Positions 35,075 through 44,152 of a stretch of 64,000 nt of DNA are shown piece after piece. This DNA is from Rhizobium mesosinicum (lineage in GTDB: Bacteria; Pseudomonadota; Alphaproteobacteria; Rhizobiales; Rhizobiaceae). Location: positions 1 to 64,000 of the forward strand of contig NZ_JAEUAK010000004.1 of the NCBI RefSeq assembly GCF_019511345.1, in the 5' to 3' direction. A model generated the notes under the pieces. That model had not been told where the DNA came from, ran no database searches, and worked only from the letters and a program-made list of their open reading frames with translations. Made by a program: the position numbers and the translations under genes. Within the stretch, counting starts at the first letter, position 1; each line of letters starts with the position of its first letter.

Positions 35075-38000
35075 TCACTCCGCAGCGACGGCCTGCGGCT
35101 CCTCTGCCACGTGCTCTTCCTTCTTTTCGCGGCTGAGCAGGCGGTGGAGGAAATTGCCGAAGCGGTCCATCTCGACGAAGATGACGGGCGTGATGAACAG
35201 CGTCAGAAGCTGCGACACGATTAGGCCGCCGACGACGGCGATGCCAAGCGGCTGGCGCAGTTCCGAGCTCGCCCCCGTGCCGAGCGCGATCGGCAGGGCG
35301 CCGAGCAGGGCGCAGAAGGTCGTCATCATGATCGGGCGGAAGCGCCGCACGCAGGCTTCGTGGATGGCCGCCGACGCCTTCTCGCCGGTCGTGCGCATGG
35401 TTTCGACCGCCACGTCGATCATCATGATCGCGTTCTTCTTGACGATGCCGATCAGCATCAGGAGGCCGATGAGCGCGATGATCGAGAGATCGAAGCCCAT
35501 GATCTTAAGCGCCAGCAGCGCTCCGAAGGCGGCCGCGGGCAGGCCGGAGAGGATGGTCAGCGGGTGGATGAAGCTTTCATAGAGCACGCCGAGCACGACA
35601 TAGATGGTCAGCACCGCCGCCAGGATCAGATAGGGCGTATTGCCCTGCGACTGCTGGAAGATCTCAGCCGTACCGCCATAGGAGGTGAAGACGTCGGCCG
35701 GCATGTCGAGGTCCTTCTTGATCTGGTCGATCCTCGCCGTCGCGTCGCTGAGCGATACGCCTTCCGGCAGGTTGAAGGAAACAGTGGTCGAGACGAGCTG
35801 GCCCGTCTGGTTGATGGTGACGGGTCCGACCGTCCGCTCGACATGTGCGAAGTTCGACAGCGGCACCAGGCTGCCATTGGAAGAGGCGACGCGGATTTCA
35901 GAGAGTTTCTGGTCGTCCCACGGCTTGCTCGTGTCATATTCGACGATGACATCGTAGCTGTCGCCGGTCGACTGGATTTCCGCGGCTGCAAAGCCACTGA
36001 AGGATTCCTGCAGCGTCGTGCGCAGCGTGTCGTTGTCGATCCCGTAGGCGGCGGCCCGCTCGGTGTCGATGACGATACTGGCCTGCAGCGCGTTGTTCTG
36101 CGCATCCGAGGTCACATCCGTGAACAGGCGGTCGGCGCGCATCGCCTGCTGGATCTTACCGGCCCATAGGTTGGTCTGGTCGGCGTTCAGCGCCTGGATG
36201 ACCAGCTGATACTGGCTGGCGGTCTGGCGCCCGCCGAAGCGCAGGCTCTGGTTCGGCGTCACGAAGGCCTGCAGGCCGGGGATCTTGTTGATGTCAGCGC
36301 GCAGCTCGCGCAGCGTCTGGTCAAGCGGTGCGCGCTGATCCTTGTCCTTCAGTTCGACGAACATCGAGCCGTTGTTCTGTGGCTTGTTGGGGTTGCCGCC
36401 GATGGTCGACATGACGTGGCTGACGGCCGGGTTCGCCTTGACGACGGCCGCGGCCTGCTGCTGCAGGGCCTCCATCGCCGAATAGGAAATATCCTGCCGT
36501 GCCTGCGTGCTGATCGTCAGGCGCCCGATATCTTCCTGCGGGAAGAAGCTCGTCGGCAGCGTCATGAAGAAATAGACGGTCAGCGCGACGGACGCGAGGA
36601 AGACTCCGAGGATGAAAGGGCGATGGCGAAGGCACCAGCCGACCGCGTTGTCGTAACCGCGCAGCGTCCGCTCGAAACCGGCATCGAAGATGCGGATGAG
36701 GAGTGGCGGACGGCTGTGGTTGCTGGAAAGGCGCGAGCCGAGCATCGGAGTGACCGTCAGCGAGACGATCGCCGAGGCGATGATGGCGATCGCCACCACC
36801 ATGCCGAATTCGTTGAACACCCGGCCGACGACACCGCCCATCAACAGGATCGGGATGAAGACCGCGATCAGCGATACCGACATGGAGATGATGGTGTAGC
36901 TGACTTCGCCGGCACCCTTGATCGCCGCCTCCCGCACCGGCATGCCTTCCTCGACATGCCTCAGGATGTTTTCCAGCATGACGATCGCGTCGTCCACCAC
37001 AAGGCCCACCGCGAGCGTCAGCCCCAGCAGCGAGATGTTGTCGATACTGTAGCCCAGCACATACATCATGCCGAAGGTCGAGATCAGAGACAGCGGAACG
37101 GCAAGGCCCGGAATGATCGTTGCGGTCGCGTGGCCGGTGAAGAGGTAGATGACGAGAACCACGAGACCGATCGTCAGAAGCAGCGTGAACTTCACGTCGG
37201 CGATGGCATCGCGGATCGGCTTGGCGGCATCGTTCATGATGACCGTGTTGACCGAGGGCGGGATTTCGGCGTGAAGCTGCGGCAGCTTGGCGTTGATCGC
37301 GTCGACGACGTCGACGGTGTTCGCGTCCGGCTGGCGCTGGATGGCAAGAATGATGCCGCGCTGGCCGTCATACCAGCTGCCCGTATACTGGTTCTCGACG
37401 CTGTCCTGGACATCGGCGATATCGCCGAGATGGACCGGCGCGCCGTTCGGATTGGCGATGACCAGCGAACGGAACTGCTCGGCATTGGTACGCTGCGTAT
37501 TGGCCGTGATCGTCATGGCCTGCGAACTGTTCTGCAGCGTACCGACCGGCTGCTGGCTGTTGGCTGCCGCAAGCGCCTTGTTGACGGTGTCGATGCCGAT
37601 GCCGCGGGTCAAAAGCTTGTTAGGGTCGACCTCGACGCGCACGGCATAGGTCTGCGCACCGAAGACGCTGACCTGGGCGACGCCCGGAAGCGTCGACAGC
37701 GACGGCGATATGATGTCTTCGGCGATCTCGTCGAGCTTGCTGCGCGGCATGGTGTTGCTCTGCACCGAAAGCAGCATGATCGGCGCATCGGCCGGGTTTG
37801 TCTTGCGGTAGCTCGGCGGCGTCGTCATGTTGTCGGGCAGCTGCCGCGTCGCATGCGAAATGGCCGCCTGCACGTCGGCGGCGGCCGCATCGATATCGCG
37901 GTTTAGGTCGAATTGCAGCACGATACTGGTGCTGCCGAGCGAACTCGACGCGCTGATCTCGCTGATACCGGGGATCGTCTCGAATTGCTTGATCAGCGGT

Positions 38001-38191
38001 GTCGCGACCGAGGTCGCCATCGTCTGCGGCGAAGCGCCGCTCAGCTGCGCGGAAACGTTGATGGTCGGAAAATCGACCTGCGGCAGAGCCGCGACCGGCA
38101 CGAGCCGGTAGCCCGCAAGACCCGCCAGAACGACGCCGATCGCAAGCAGCGTCGTTGCGACTGGCCGCTGAATACAGAAATTCGGGATCAT
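35075..38191 (-). CDS. RND efflux pump inner-membrane subunit (MdtB/MdtC-like, HAE1)
   Basis: A 1038-residue proton-driven drug exporter of the RND superfamily with the usual duplicated layout: TM1, a large periplasmic porter loop, TM2-6, then a second half. The proton-relay aspartates lie in LAVGLVVDDAIVMLEN (near residue 405). TM1 starts FCIQRPVATTLLAIGVVLAG and the mid-protein linker carries SFFPQEDIGRLTIS. Sequence character (GAPVHLGDIADVQDSVENQ and MMYVLGYSIDNIS) resembles MdtB/MdtC. It overlaps the adaptor gene by 4 bases. No outer-membrane channel gene is present nearby. Confidence 0.92.
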   Translation of the reverse strand: MIPNFCIQRPVATTLLAIGVVLAGLAGYRLVPVAALPQVDFPTINVSAQLSGASPQTMATSVATPLIKQFETIPGISEISASSSLGSTSIVLQFDLNRDIDAAAADVQAAISHATRQLPDNMTTPPSYRKTNPADAPIMLLSVQSNTMPRSKLDEIAEDIISPSLSTLPGVAQVSVFGAQTYAVRVEVDPNKLLTRGIGIDTVNKALAAANSQQPVGTLQNSSQAMTITANTQRTNAEQFRSLVIANPNGAPVHLGDIADVQDSVENQYTGSWYDGQRGIILAIQRQPDANTVDVVDAINAKLPQLHAEIPPSVNTVIMNDAAKPIRDAIADVKFTLLLTIGLVVLVIYLFTGHATATIIPGLAVPLSLISTFGMMYVLGYSIDNISLLGLTLAVGLVVDDAIVMLENILRHVEEGMPVREAAIKGAGEVSYTIISMSVSLIAVFIPILLMGGVVGRVFNEFGMVVAIAIIASAIVSLTVTPMLGSRLSSNHSRPPLLIRIFDAGFERTLRGYDNAVGWCLRHRPFILGVFLASVALTVYFFMTLPTSFFPQEDIGRLTISTQARQDISYSAMEALQQQAAAVVKANPAVSHVMSTIGGNPNKPQNNGSMFVELKDKDQRAPLDQTLRELRADINKIPGLQAFVTPNQSLRFGGRQTASQYQLVIQALNADQTNLWAGKIQQAMRADRLFTDVTSDAQNNALQASIVIDTERAAAYGIDNDTLRTTLQESFSGFAAAEIQSTGDSYDVIVEYDTSKPWDDQKLSEIRVASSNGSLVPLSNFAHVERTVGPVTINQTGQLVSTTVSFNLPEGVSLSDATARIDQIKKDLDMPADVFTSYGGTAEIFQQSQGNTPYLILAAVLTIYVVLGVLYESFIHPLTILSGLPAAAFGALLALKIMGFDLSIIALIGLLMLIGIVKKNAIMMIDVAVETMRTTGEKASAAIHEACVRRFRPIMMTTFCALLGALPIALGTGASSELRQPLGIAVVGGLIVSQLLTLFITPVIFVEMDRFGNFLHRLLSREKKEEHVAEEPQAVAAE

Positions 38192-39501
38192 TGCTCAGCC
38201 CTCACGGCGATCGTTTCAGCCTGCGGCTGCTGCTGAGGCTGGTCGGCGGAAGCGACATCAAGTGTCTTGTCGTCGAATTGCTCGCTGACCGCCTGCTGGT
38301 CGTTGAGCTGGCCCTGGCCTTCGACGACCACGTGGTCGCCCTCCGAAAGGCCGGATGCGATGGCCGTGAAGCCGCCATTGGCACGGGCGACGGTCACAGG
38401 CGTCAGATGCGATTTGCCGTTCTTGGCCACGAAGGCGAAGAAACCGTCGGGGCCGGGGCTGACGGCAACCGTCGGCACGACCACCTGCTGCTCGTCATTG
38501 TTGAAATGCACGACGATATTGATCGACTGGCCGGGCCACAGAGCGCCGGAGGCGTTTTCGAACTTGGCCTTGGCAAGGATCGTGCCCGATGCGGTGTCGA
38601 CGGTGTTGTCGTAGAAGCTGATCTCGCCTTTGCGCACTTGCCCCTTGGTGGAATCGGGCGCCGTGCTGACCTCGACCGGACCGGAGGCCAGCGCCTTCTT
38701 CAGGACCCGCAGGTAGCGCTCCTGCAGATGGAACTTCACATAGATCGGATCGTATTTGGCGATGGTGACGATGGCTGTGCCGGCATTGACGAAAGCGCCC
38801 TTGCTGAGGGCGATATCGCCGAGCCTGCCGTCGAAGGGCGCGCGGATATCGGTATGTTCGAGGATGACCTGGTCCGAAGCGAGCGTGGCCTTGTCGGCCT
38901 CGACCGTCGCGGCGGCCGTATCGCGGGCGGCTCTCGCCTGGTCGAGGCTCTGTTGGGTGCCGGCCTTCTGGTTGAAGAGGTCCTGCGCCCTTGTCAGCGC
39001 CGTCTCGGATTCTGAGAGCGTCGCCGTATCGCGAACGATCATCGCATTGTCCTTGTCGACGGCGGCCTTGGCCGTCCGGTCGTCCAGCTTGGCAATCAGA
39101 TCGCCTTCCTTGACCGTCGCACCGTCTTCGGCTTCGATGCTGACGACGAGCCCCTGTTCCTGCGCGGCAATCGTCGTATTGTCCTCGGCATCGGCCCAGC
39201 CGGTCGCCGTCACATCCATGGGCAGAGCGGCCTTCACGGCTGCCACGGTCTTGACCATGGTCGGACCGTTCGCGCCGCGCCTGCGCCCGCCACCCTGTTG
39301 CGGGCTACCCTGCTGCCCGCCGCCGCTCTGCGCCTGATCGGCCTGCGCCTGCTGATGGCCGTTGTGCTGCCCACCCTCAGGCTTGTCGATGAGCCGTGAC
39401 AGATACGGGATATCGGACGCATAGGGAATTTTGTCCCCGAACTGCCAGAAGCCAACTGCGGCCACGGCTATAATGCTGACGGTGATCCAAAATGTCTTCA
39501 T
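38188..39501 (-). CDS. RND efflux periplasmic adaptor (MdtA-like)
   Basis: A 437-residue membrane-fusion protein that links the RND pump to an outer-membrane channel. It has an N-terminal signal anchor (ITVSIIAVAAVGFWQFG), then an unusual Q/H/G-rich linker (about residues 46-78). The lipoyl/hairpin region follows (TVAAVKAALPMDVTATGWAD; alpha hairpin about 150-215 with AKAAVDKDNAMI), then beta-barrel and membrane-proximal domains. The C-terminus is again Q-rich. First gene of the pump operon, translationally coupled to the pump gene through ATGA. Confidence 0.9.
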   Translation of the reverse strand: MKTFWITVSIIAVAAVGFWQFGDKIPYASDIPYLSRLIDKPEGGQHNGHQQAQADQAQSGGGQQGSPQQGGGRRRGANGPTMVKTVAAVKAALPMDVTATGWADAEDNTTIAAQEQGLVVSIEAEDGATVKEGDLIAKLDDRTAKAAVDKDNAMIVRDTATLSESETALTRAQDLFNQKAGTQQSLDQARAARDTAAATVEADKATLASDQVILEHTDIRAPFDGRLGDIALSKGAFVNAGTAIVTIAKYDPIYVKFHLQERYLRVLKKALASGPVEVSTAPDSTKGQVRKGEISFYDNTVDTASGTILAKAKFENASGALWPGQSINIVVHFNNDEQQVVVPTVAVSPGPDGFFAFVAKNGKSHLTPVTVARANGGFTAIASGLSEGDHVVVEGQGQLNDQQAVSEQFDDKTLDVASADQPQQQPQAETIAVRAEQ

Positions 39502-39798
39502 GGGCGAGACCGGTCTTGTCTTGGGCAGATTGCGTGATTTTCGACGCCGATTGAGCCGCCTATATTGCGGCGCAAAAAAGACATAATCACTCCGGCGGTG
39601 ATCACTAACCGGTTATAACGGCTTAAATTTTCGTAATGAACATCCTGTAATATTCAAGCTATACTAATATATATTTGGGTAGGCAGCGTCGTCCACCTGG
39701 TGACCTGCCAAGCGCAGGCTGGAATCGCCGAGCGACTTTTGAGCCGCACTGCAGGTCTCGCGCAGGATGGAACTTGGAGAACGCGGAGGCAGGCAGTC
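39502..39798. other. Divergent promoter region between efflux operon and APH-type gene
   Basis: Two symmetric elements lie here. TAACCGGTTA is a perfect 10-bp palindrome (39606-39615), and ATCAC-N7-GTGAT lies just beside it (about 39586-39602). Both lie about 90-115 bases upstream of the adaptor start, suitable for a repressor of the efflux operon, though no regulator gene adjoins. No RNA gene or other frame of note was seen. Confidence 0.3.
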
Positions 39799-40680
39799 AT
39801 GACCGAGTTGAATGCCGGTGAATTTCGCTCACTCATCACCAACATCTTTCCGGAGCTCACGGCTTCCGTTTTCAGGCTCGCGACGAAGGGCTGGGATTCG
39901 ATAGCCATCGATGTAGACGACCGCCTGATCTTCAAGTTTCCGCGCAACCCGGCCGCCGAACGGGCGCTGCTGAAGGAGGCCGCCCTTCTCGGCATCATCG
40001 GGCCGTCGCTGTCGATCGCGGTGCCCGATATGCGCATCCATGACGGCCCTCCGATCTTCTCCAGCCATGCCAAGATCCGAGGCGAACATCTCATCACCGA
40101 CGATTATGAGGCTCTGCCGAACGCGGTCCGCCAGCGTCTCGGCGACGATCTCGCCCGCTTCTATGCCGAACTGCACGATCTCGATGACGACCGCATGCGT
40201 GCGCTTGGTGCCGGGCCGATCCTGCCGTGGCAATCGCCCGAGACCGTGAGGGAAAAGGCCCTGCCGCTGTTATCCTCTGAGTTGGCAAGCTATGCGGAAA
40301 AGATCATCTGGGATTTCCAGGCCCTGCCGCCCGATCCCTACGGCATCACCTACGGCTTCTTCGACGGCCACGGCTGGAATATGGCCTTCGATCATGCTGC
40401 GGGCAGGCTGAACGGTCTCTATGACTTCGCCGATTCCGGCTTCGGCCCGCTGCATCAGGAATTCATCTATTCGAATTTCATCTCGCCCGATCTGACGACG
40501 CGGATCGTTTCGGCCTATGAGACGTTGACAGGTCGCCGGCTCGACCGTCGGCGCATCGCCATTCTGACCGGCTTCCATCGCCTGTCCGAACTCGCCGAAC
40601 TTGCTGATGATCCCGCCTATATCGGCGCAAAGATCGATAGCGTCACGGCATGGGCCGCCGCTTCGGCCCATGCCGGATGA
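39799..40680 (+). CDS. Aminoglycoside phosphotransferase (APH) family kinase-like protein
   Basis: A 293-residue protein with the APH/choline-kinase fold. It shows the nucleotide-binding lysine in RLIFKFPRNPAAER, the glutamate helix after it, PPIFSSHAKIRGEHL, and the catalytic region ITYGFFDGHGWNMAFDHAAG followed by LYDFADSGFGPLHQEF, where DFADS is the metal-binding motif. The usual HGD brackets appear altered (DGHGWN). The substrate is unknown; many environmental members do not confer antibiotic resistance. ATG 39799 is preceded by GGAGGCAGGC; the frame is open to 39700 without family features. Confidence 0.75.
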   Translation: MTELNAGEFRSLITNIFPELTASVFRLATKGWDSIAIDVDDRLIFKFPRNPAAERALLKEAALLGIIGPSLSIAVPDMRIHDGPPIFSSHAKIRGEHLITDDYEALPNAVRQRLGDDLARFYAELHDLDDDRMRALGAGPILPWQSPETVREKALPLLSSELASYAEKIIWDFQALPPDPYGITYGFFDGHGWNMAFDHAAGRLNGLYDFADSGFGPLHQEFIYSNFISPDLTTRIVSAYETLTGRRLDRRRIAILTGFHRLSELAELADDPAYIGAKIDSVTAWAAASAHAG

Positions 40681-40689
40681 TGCAAGAAG

Positions 40690-41478
40690 TCAGACGGAAC
40701 GGGCTGCGCCGCCGTCGCAGCGGATCAGCGAGCCGGTGATGTAACTTGCCGGCTGGCTGCAGAGGAAGGCGGCCGTTGCGGCGAATTCCTCGACCTTGCC
40801 GTACCGCCCGACCGGAATGCGCGCTTCCTTCTCTGTGCGGATGTCTTTGACGCTCTTGCCGGTCCGCTTTGCTGCGGCACCATCGAGGTCGTCGAGCCGT
40901 GCGGTGAGGATGCTGCCGGGCAGCAGCAGGTTGGTAGTGACGCCATGGCCGGCCACTTCCGATGCCAGCGTCTTGCTCCAGCCGGCAAGGGCCGGGCGCA
41001 GCGTGTTCGACAGCGCCAGATTGGCGATCGGCTCGATCACGCCTGAGGAGGCGACCGTCAAAATGCGACCCCAGCCCTGCGCCTTCATGCCGGGAAGAAG
41101 CGCGTTGGTGAGCGTGATGACGCGCGCCACCATCGAAAGGAAGTAGCTTTCCAGCTTTTCCGGCGTCATATCCTCGGTCGTGCCGGGCGTCGGGCCGCCG
41201 GTATTGTTGACGAGGATGTCGAGCCCGCCGAATTTCTCCTGCACGGCTGCGGTGACGGTACCGACGAAATTGTCGTCCGAAAGATCGGCCCAGATCCAGT
41301 CGGCCTTGCCCTTGCCGAGCGCATTGATCGCCTTGCAATTGGCTTCGAGCTGCTCTCCGCTGCGGCCGCAAAGAAGAACGTTTGCCCCTTCCTGCGCCAG
41401 CGCCTTTGCAATGCCGAGCCCGAGGCCGCGCGAGGAAGCCAGTACGAGTGCGCGTTTTCCCTTGATGCCGAGATCCAT
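40690..41478 (-). CDS. Atypical short-chain dehydrogenase/reductase (BKR-like)
   Basis: A 262-residue Rossmann-fold protein of the SDR superfamily. The cofactor motif reads LVLASSRGLGLGIAKALA, in place of the canonical TGxxxGIG, and NNTGGP stands where NNAG is usual. A serine is present in ILTVASSGV, but the YxxxK catalytic pair is not evident: the segment is IANLALSNTLRPALAGWSK. This fits the BKR-like subgroup noted for imperfect cofactor and tetrad motifs. GGAGG precedes ATG 41478. Enzymatic activity is uncertain. Divergent from the ETF-QO gene. Confidence 0.8.
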   Translation of the reverse strand: MDLGIKGKRALVLASSRGLGLGIAKALAQEGANVLLCGRSGEQLEANCKAINALGKGKADWIWADLSDDNFVGTVTAAVQEKFGGLDILVNNTGGPTPGTTEDMTPEKLESYFLSMVARVITLTNALLPGMKAQGWGRILTVASSGVIEPIANLALSNTLRPALAGWSKTLASEVAGHGVTTNLLLPGSILTARLDDLDGAAAKRTGKSVKDIRTEKEARIPVGRYGKVEEFAATAAFLCSQPASYITGSLIRCDGGAARSV

Positions 41479-41733
41479 GATTTCCTCCATTTCCTGTCGC
41501 CTCTCTATAAGGCGCAAGTCCCGTGAAAGAAAAGCTCGAAGAGGCGCTTTCGCGGCACCCCACTAATTGACGTTGACGTAAGCGTTATATAATCTTCTGT
41601 GCGGATGAATGTCATTGTGCGAATTGGAGGATTGGCTGTCGCTTCCCGGCTCGACAATGTTTTCCGGTTTTGACAAGAGAATACCTTCGAATGGGGATGA
41701 ACGGCCTTGAGAAGGCCGAGCGGAGACAAATTG

Positions 41734-43398
41734 ATGACCGAAATGACTGAGCTGCCGGAACGCGAAAGCATGGAATTCGACGTGGTGATCGTCGGCGCCG
41801 GTCCGGCCGGCCTTTCGGCCGCCATCCGCCTGAAGCAGGTCAATCCGGAACTCTCGGTCGTCGTCCTGGAGAAGGGCGCTGAAGTCGGCGCCCATATCCT
41901 CTCCGGCGCCGTCGTCGATCCCATCGGTATCGACCGCCTGCTGCCCGGCTGGCGCAGCGAAAGCGACCATCCCTTCAAGACCGAAGTGACGGACGATCAT
42001 TTCCTGCTGCTCGGCCCGGCCGGTTCCATCCGCCTGCCGAACATGATGATGCCGCCGCTGATGAACAATCACGGCAATTACATCGTATCGCTCGGAAACG
42101 TCTGTCGTTGGCTGGCGACGAAGGCCGAAGAACTCGGCGTCGAGATCTATCCGGGTTTTGCCGCAACCGAAGTGCTCTACAATGACGAAGGCGCCGTCAT
42201 CGGTGTCGCGACGGGCGACATGGGCATCGAGAAGAACGGCGAACCCGGCCCGAATTACGCACGCGGCATGGCGCTGATGGGCAAATATGTTCTTGTTGGA
42301 GAGGGCGTCCGGGGTTCGCTCGCCAAGCAGCTGATCGCCAAGTTCGACCTCTCGAGCGATCGCGAGCCGCAGAAATTCGGCATCGGCATCAAGGAGCTCT
42401 GGGAGGTGAAGCCCGAGAACCACAAGCCCGGCCTCGTGCAGCATTCCTTCGGCTGGCCGCTTGGCCTGTCGACCGGCGGCGGCTCCTTCCTCTATCACCT
42501 GGAAGACAATCTCGTCGCCGTTGGGTTCGTCGTCCACCTGAACTACAAGAACCCCTATCTCTACCCCTTCGAGGAGTTCCAGCGCTTCAAGACCCATCCG
42601 GCCATCCGCGGCACCTTCCAGGGCGGCAAGCGGCTCTCCTATGGCGCGCGCGCCATCACCGAGGGCGGGTATCAGTCGGTGCCGAAGCTGTCCTTTCCCG
42701 GCGGCGCGCTGATCGGCTGTTCGGCGGGTTTCGTCAACGTGCCGCGCATCAAGGGCAGCCACAATGCCGTGCTCTCGGGCATGATGGCGGCCGACCGTAT
42801 CGCCGCGGCGATTGCATCGGGCCGTGCCAATGACGAGGTGGTCGAGATCGAGAATGACTGGCGGGGGAGCGATATCGGCAAGGACCTGAAGCGGGTGCGC
42901 AACGTCAAGCCGCTCTGGTCGAAGTTCGGCACGGCCGTCGGCGTCGCCCTCGGCGGGCTCGACATGTGGACGAACCAGCTCTTCGGCTTCTCCTTCTTCG
43001 GCACGCTCGGCCATGGCAAGACGGATGCGCAGTCGCTGGAGCCGGCCTCGCAGCACAAGAAGATCGAGTATCCGAAGCCTGATGGCGTGCTCACCTTCGA
43101 CCGCCTGTCCTCCGTCTTCCTGTCGAACACAAACCACGAGGAAGATCAGCCAGTCCATCTGCAGGTGAAGGACATGGCACTTCAGAAGTCGTCCGAACTC
43201 GGCATCTATGCCGGCCCGTCGACGCGCTACTGTCCGGCCGGTGTTTATGAATGGGTGGAGAAGGACGGCGAAGAAACCTTCGTCATCAACGCCCAGAACT
43301 GCGTCCACTGCAAGACCTGCGACATCAAGGACCCCAACCAGAACATCAACTGGGTGCCGCCGCAGGGCGGTGAGGGACCGGTCTATCCCAATATGTGA
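41734..43398 (+). CDS. Electron transfer flavoprotein-ubiquinone oxidoreductase
   Basis: A 554-residue membrane-associated flavoprotein that passes electrons from ETF (fatty acid and amino acid oxidation) to ubiquinone. The FAD-binding motif VVIVGAGPAGLSAAIRLK is at about residues 18-35. The quinone-binding and UQ-reductase region follows (YGARAITEGGYQSVPKLSFP near 310), and the C-terminal 4Fe-4S cluster uses cysteines in RYCPAGVYEW and NCVHCKTCDIKDP. Length and ending (GGEGPVYPNM) match the family exactly. ATG 41734 is chosen for the GGAGACAAATTG site upstream. The etf genes are not in the window. Confidence 0.94.
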   Translation: MTEMTELPERESMEFDVVIVGAGPAGLSAAIRLKQVNPELSVVVLEKGAEVGAHILSGAVVDPIGIDRLLPGWRSESDHPFKTEVTDDHFLLLGPAGSIRLPNMMMPPLMNNHGNYIVSLGNVCRWLATKAEELGVEIYPGFAATEVLYNDEGAVIGVATGDMGIEKNGEPGPNYARGMALMGKYVLVGEGVRGSLAKQLIAKFDLSSDREPQKFGIGIKELWEVKPENHKPGLVQHSFGWPLGLSTGGGSFLYHLEDNLVAVGFVVHLNYKNPYLYPFEEFQRFKTHPAIRGTFQGGKRLSYGARAITEGGYQSVPKLSFPGGALIGCSAGFVNVPRIKGSHNAVLSGMMAADRIAAAIASGRANDEVVEIENDWRGSDIGKDLKRVRNVKPLWSKFGTAVGVALGGLDMWTNQLFGFSFFGTLGHGKTDAQSLEPASQHKKIEYPKPDGVLTFDRLSSVFLSNTNHEEDQPVHLQVKDMALQKSSELGIYAGPSTRYCPAGVYEWVEKDGEETFVINAQNCVHCKTCDIKDPNQNINWVPPQGGEGPVYPNM

Positions 43399-43404
43399 TC
43401 TGTT

Positions 43405-43761
43405 TTATCCGACGCCGAGCGCCTCGGCGATCCTTGCCAGGCGCTTGTCACGGGTCAGAAGCCGGGTGCCTTCGGCCAATTTGGCCGAGGCAAGCAGATG
43501 AGCATCGATATAGCCGATGCCGCTTCCCATGAGCGAATGCTGCTTGATCAGGAAGAGGGCTTCGAAATTGCTGACGACGGTCGCCTGCGGCAACTCGGAG
43601 AGCGATTGAAGGATGAGATCGTATTGCGGCATCGAGCCGAGCGCTATCTCTCCGAGAACGAACGGGTGAACTAAAATCTGCTGTCTCTTGAGCAGAAATT
43701 CTACTTCCTCTTCCCGCTTTCGCAGATGATCGATCCAAACGGAGGTGTCGAGTATTATCAC
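43405..43761 (-). CDS. vapC: PIN-domain ribonuclease toxin VapC
   Basis: A 118-residue PIN nuclease with acidic residues D5 (MIILDTSVWID), E38 (VLGEIALG), D86 (GYIDAHLLASA) and D105 (LLTRDKRL) forming the Mg-binding site. VapC toxins cleave RNA, often initiator tRNA or rRNA, until neutralised by VapB. The start codon is GTG at 43761, overlapping the VapB stop by 4 bases. Its 3' end is 7 bases from the convergent ETF-QO stop codon. Second gene of a vapBC operon. Confidence 0.88.
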   Translation of the reverse strand: MIILDTSVWIDHLRKREEEVEFLLKRQQILVHPFVLGEIALGSMPQYDLILQSLSELPQATVVSNFEALFLIKQHSLMGSGIGYIDAHLLASAKLAEGTRLLTRDKRLARIAEALGVG

Positions 43762-43991
43762 TCGGACTTATCCCAATCCGATCCGCCCCAAGTTCCGTCA
43801 CTGTTCCAGCGTCGTCTCGGTGGGGCTTGTAGATCTGGTGCGCTACCGCCCAGCATAATGAGACGGCGCGCTGCTTCTTCCCGTATCAAGCGCGTGAGGG
43901 CCTCTTTCAAGAGTGCGGAACGCTCCCTGATGCCAGTGACTTCCTGAGCCCTGGCAAGCAATTCGTCGTCCAAAGTTACCGTGGTTCTCAT
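43758..43991 (-). CDS. vapB: Antitoxin VapB
   Basis: A 77-residue antitoxin with an N-terminal ribbon-helix-helix (MRTTVTLDDELLARAQEVTG), a central helix (SALLKEALTRLIREEAARRL) and an extended toxin-binding tail with LGGSAPDLQAPPRRR and many tryptophans. The VapB-type DNA-binding domain autorepresses the operon. ATG 43991 is chosen for the AGGAGG site in front; the frame open to 44024 adds 11 residues. Directly followed by vapC. Confidence 0.85.
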   Translation of the reverse strand: MRTTVTLDDELLARAQEVTGIRERSALLKEALTRLIREEAARRLIMLGGSAPDLQAPPRRRWNSDGTWGGSDWDKSE

Positions 43992-44017
43992 TTCGGCCTC
44001 CTGCTGCATCAAAAATA

Positions 44018-44031
44018 GCATCAAATGATGC
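44018..44031. promoter_or_regulatory. Inverted repeat operator of vapBC
   Basis: GCATCA-AA-TGATGC is a 14-bp inverted repeat 27 bases before the vapB start codon, with an additional half-site GCATCAAAA at 44006-44014. VapB ribbon-helix-helix dimers typically bind such paired sites in their own promoter. Function is inferred from symmetry and location. Confidence 0.55.
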
Positions 44032-44152
44032 GGTTCTCAATGCGGCTGCAAACAAACGCCGGCATCCTTTAATGACGGATCGCGGTTTAGCGTTTCATTA
44101 ACCATAATTTCCTTAGCCTGCGACATCTTCTTGACGCACCAAGGACACGTTC

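Noticed and set aside
39799..40680. Aminoglycoside resistance gene
   Set aside because: The fold is APH-like, but the catalytic loop is altered and nothing nearby indicates a resistance cassette, so only a family-level call was made.
41563..43308. 581-residue minus-strand frame opposite the ETF-QO gene
   Set aside because: The sense strand encodes a textbook ETF-QO with all motifs; the antisense protein has no family features.
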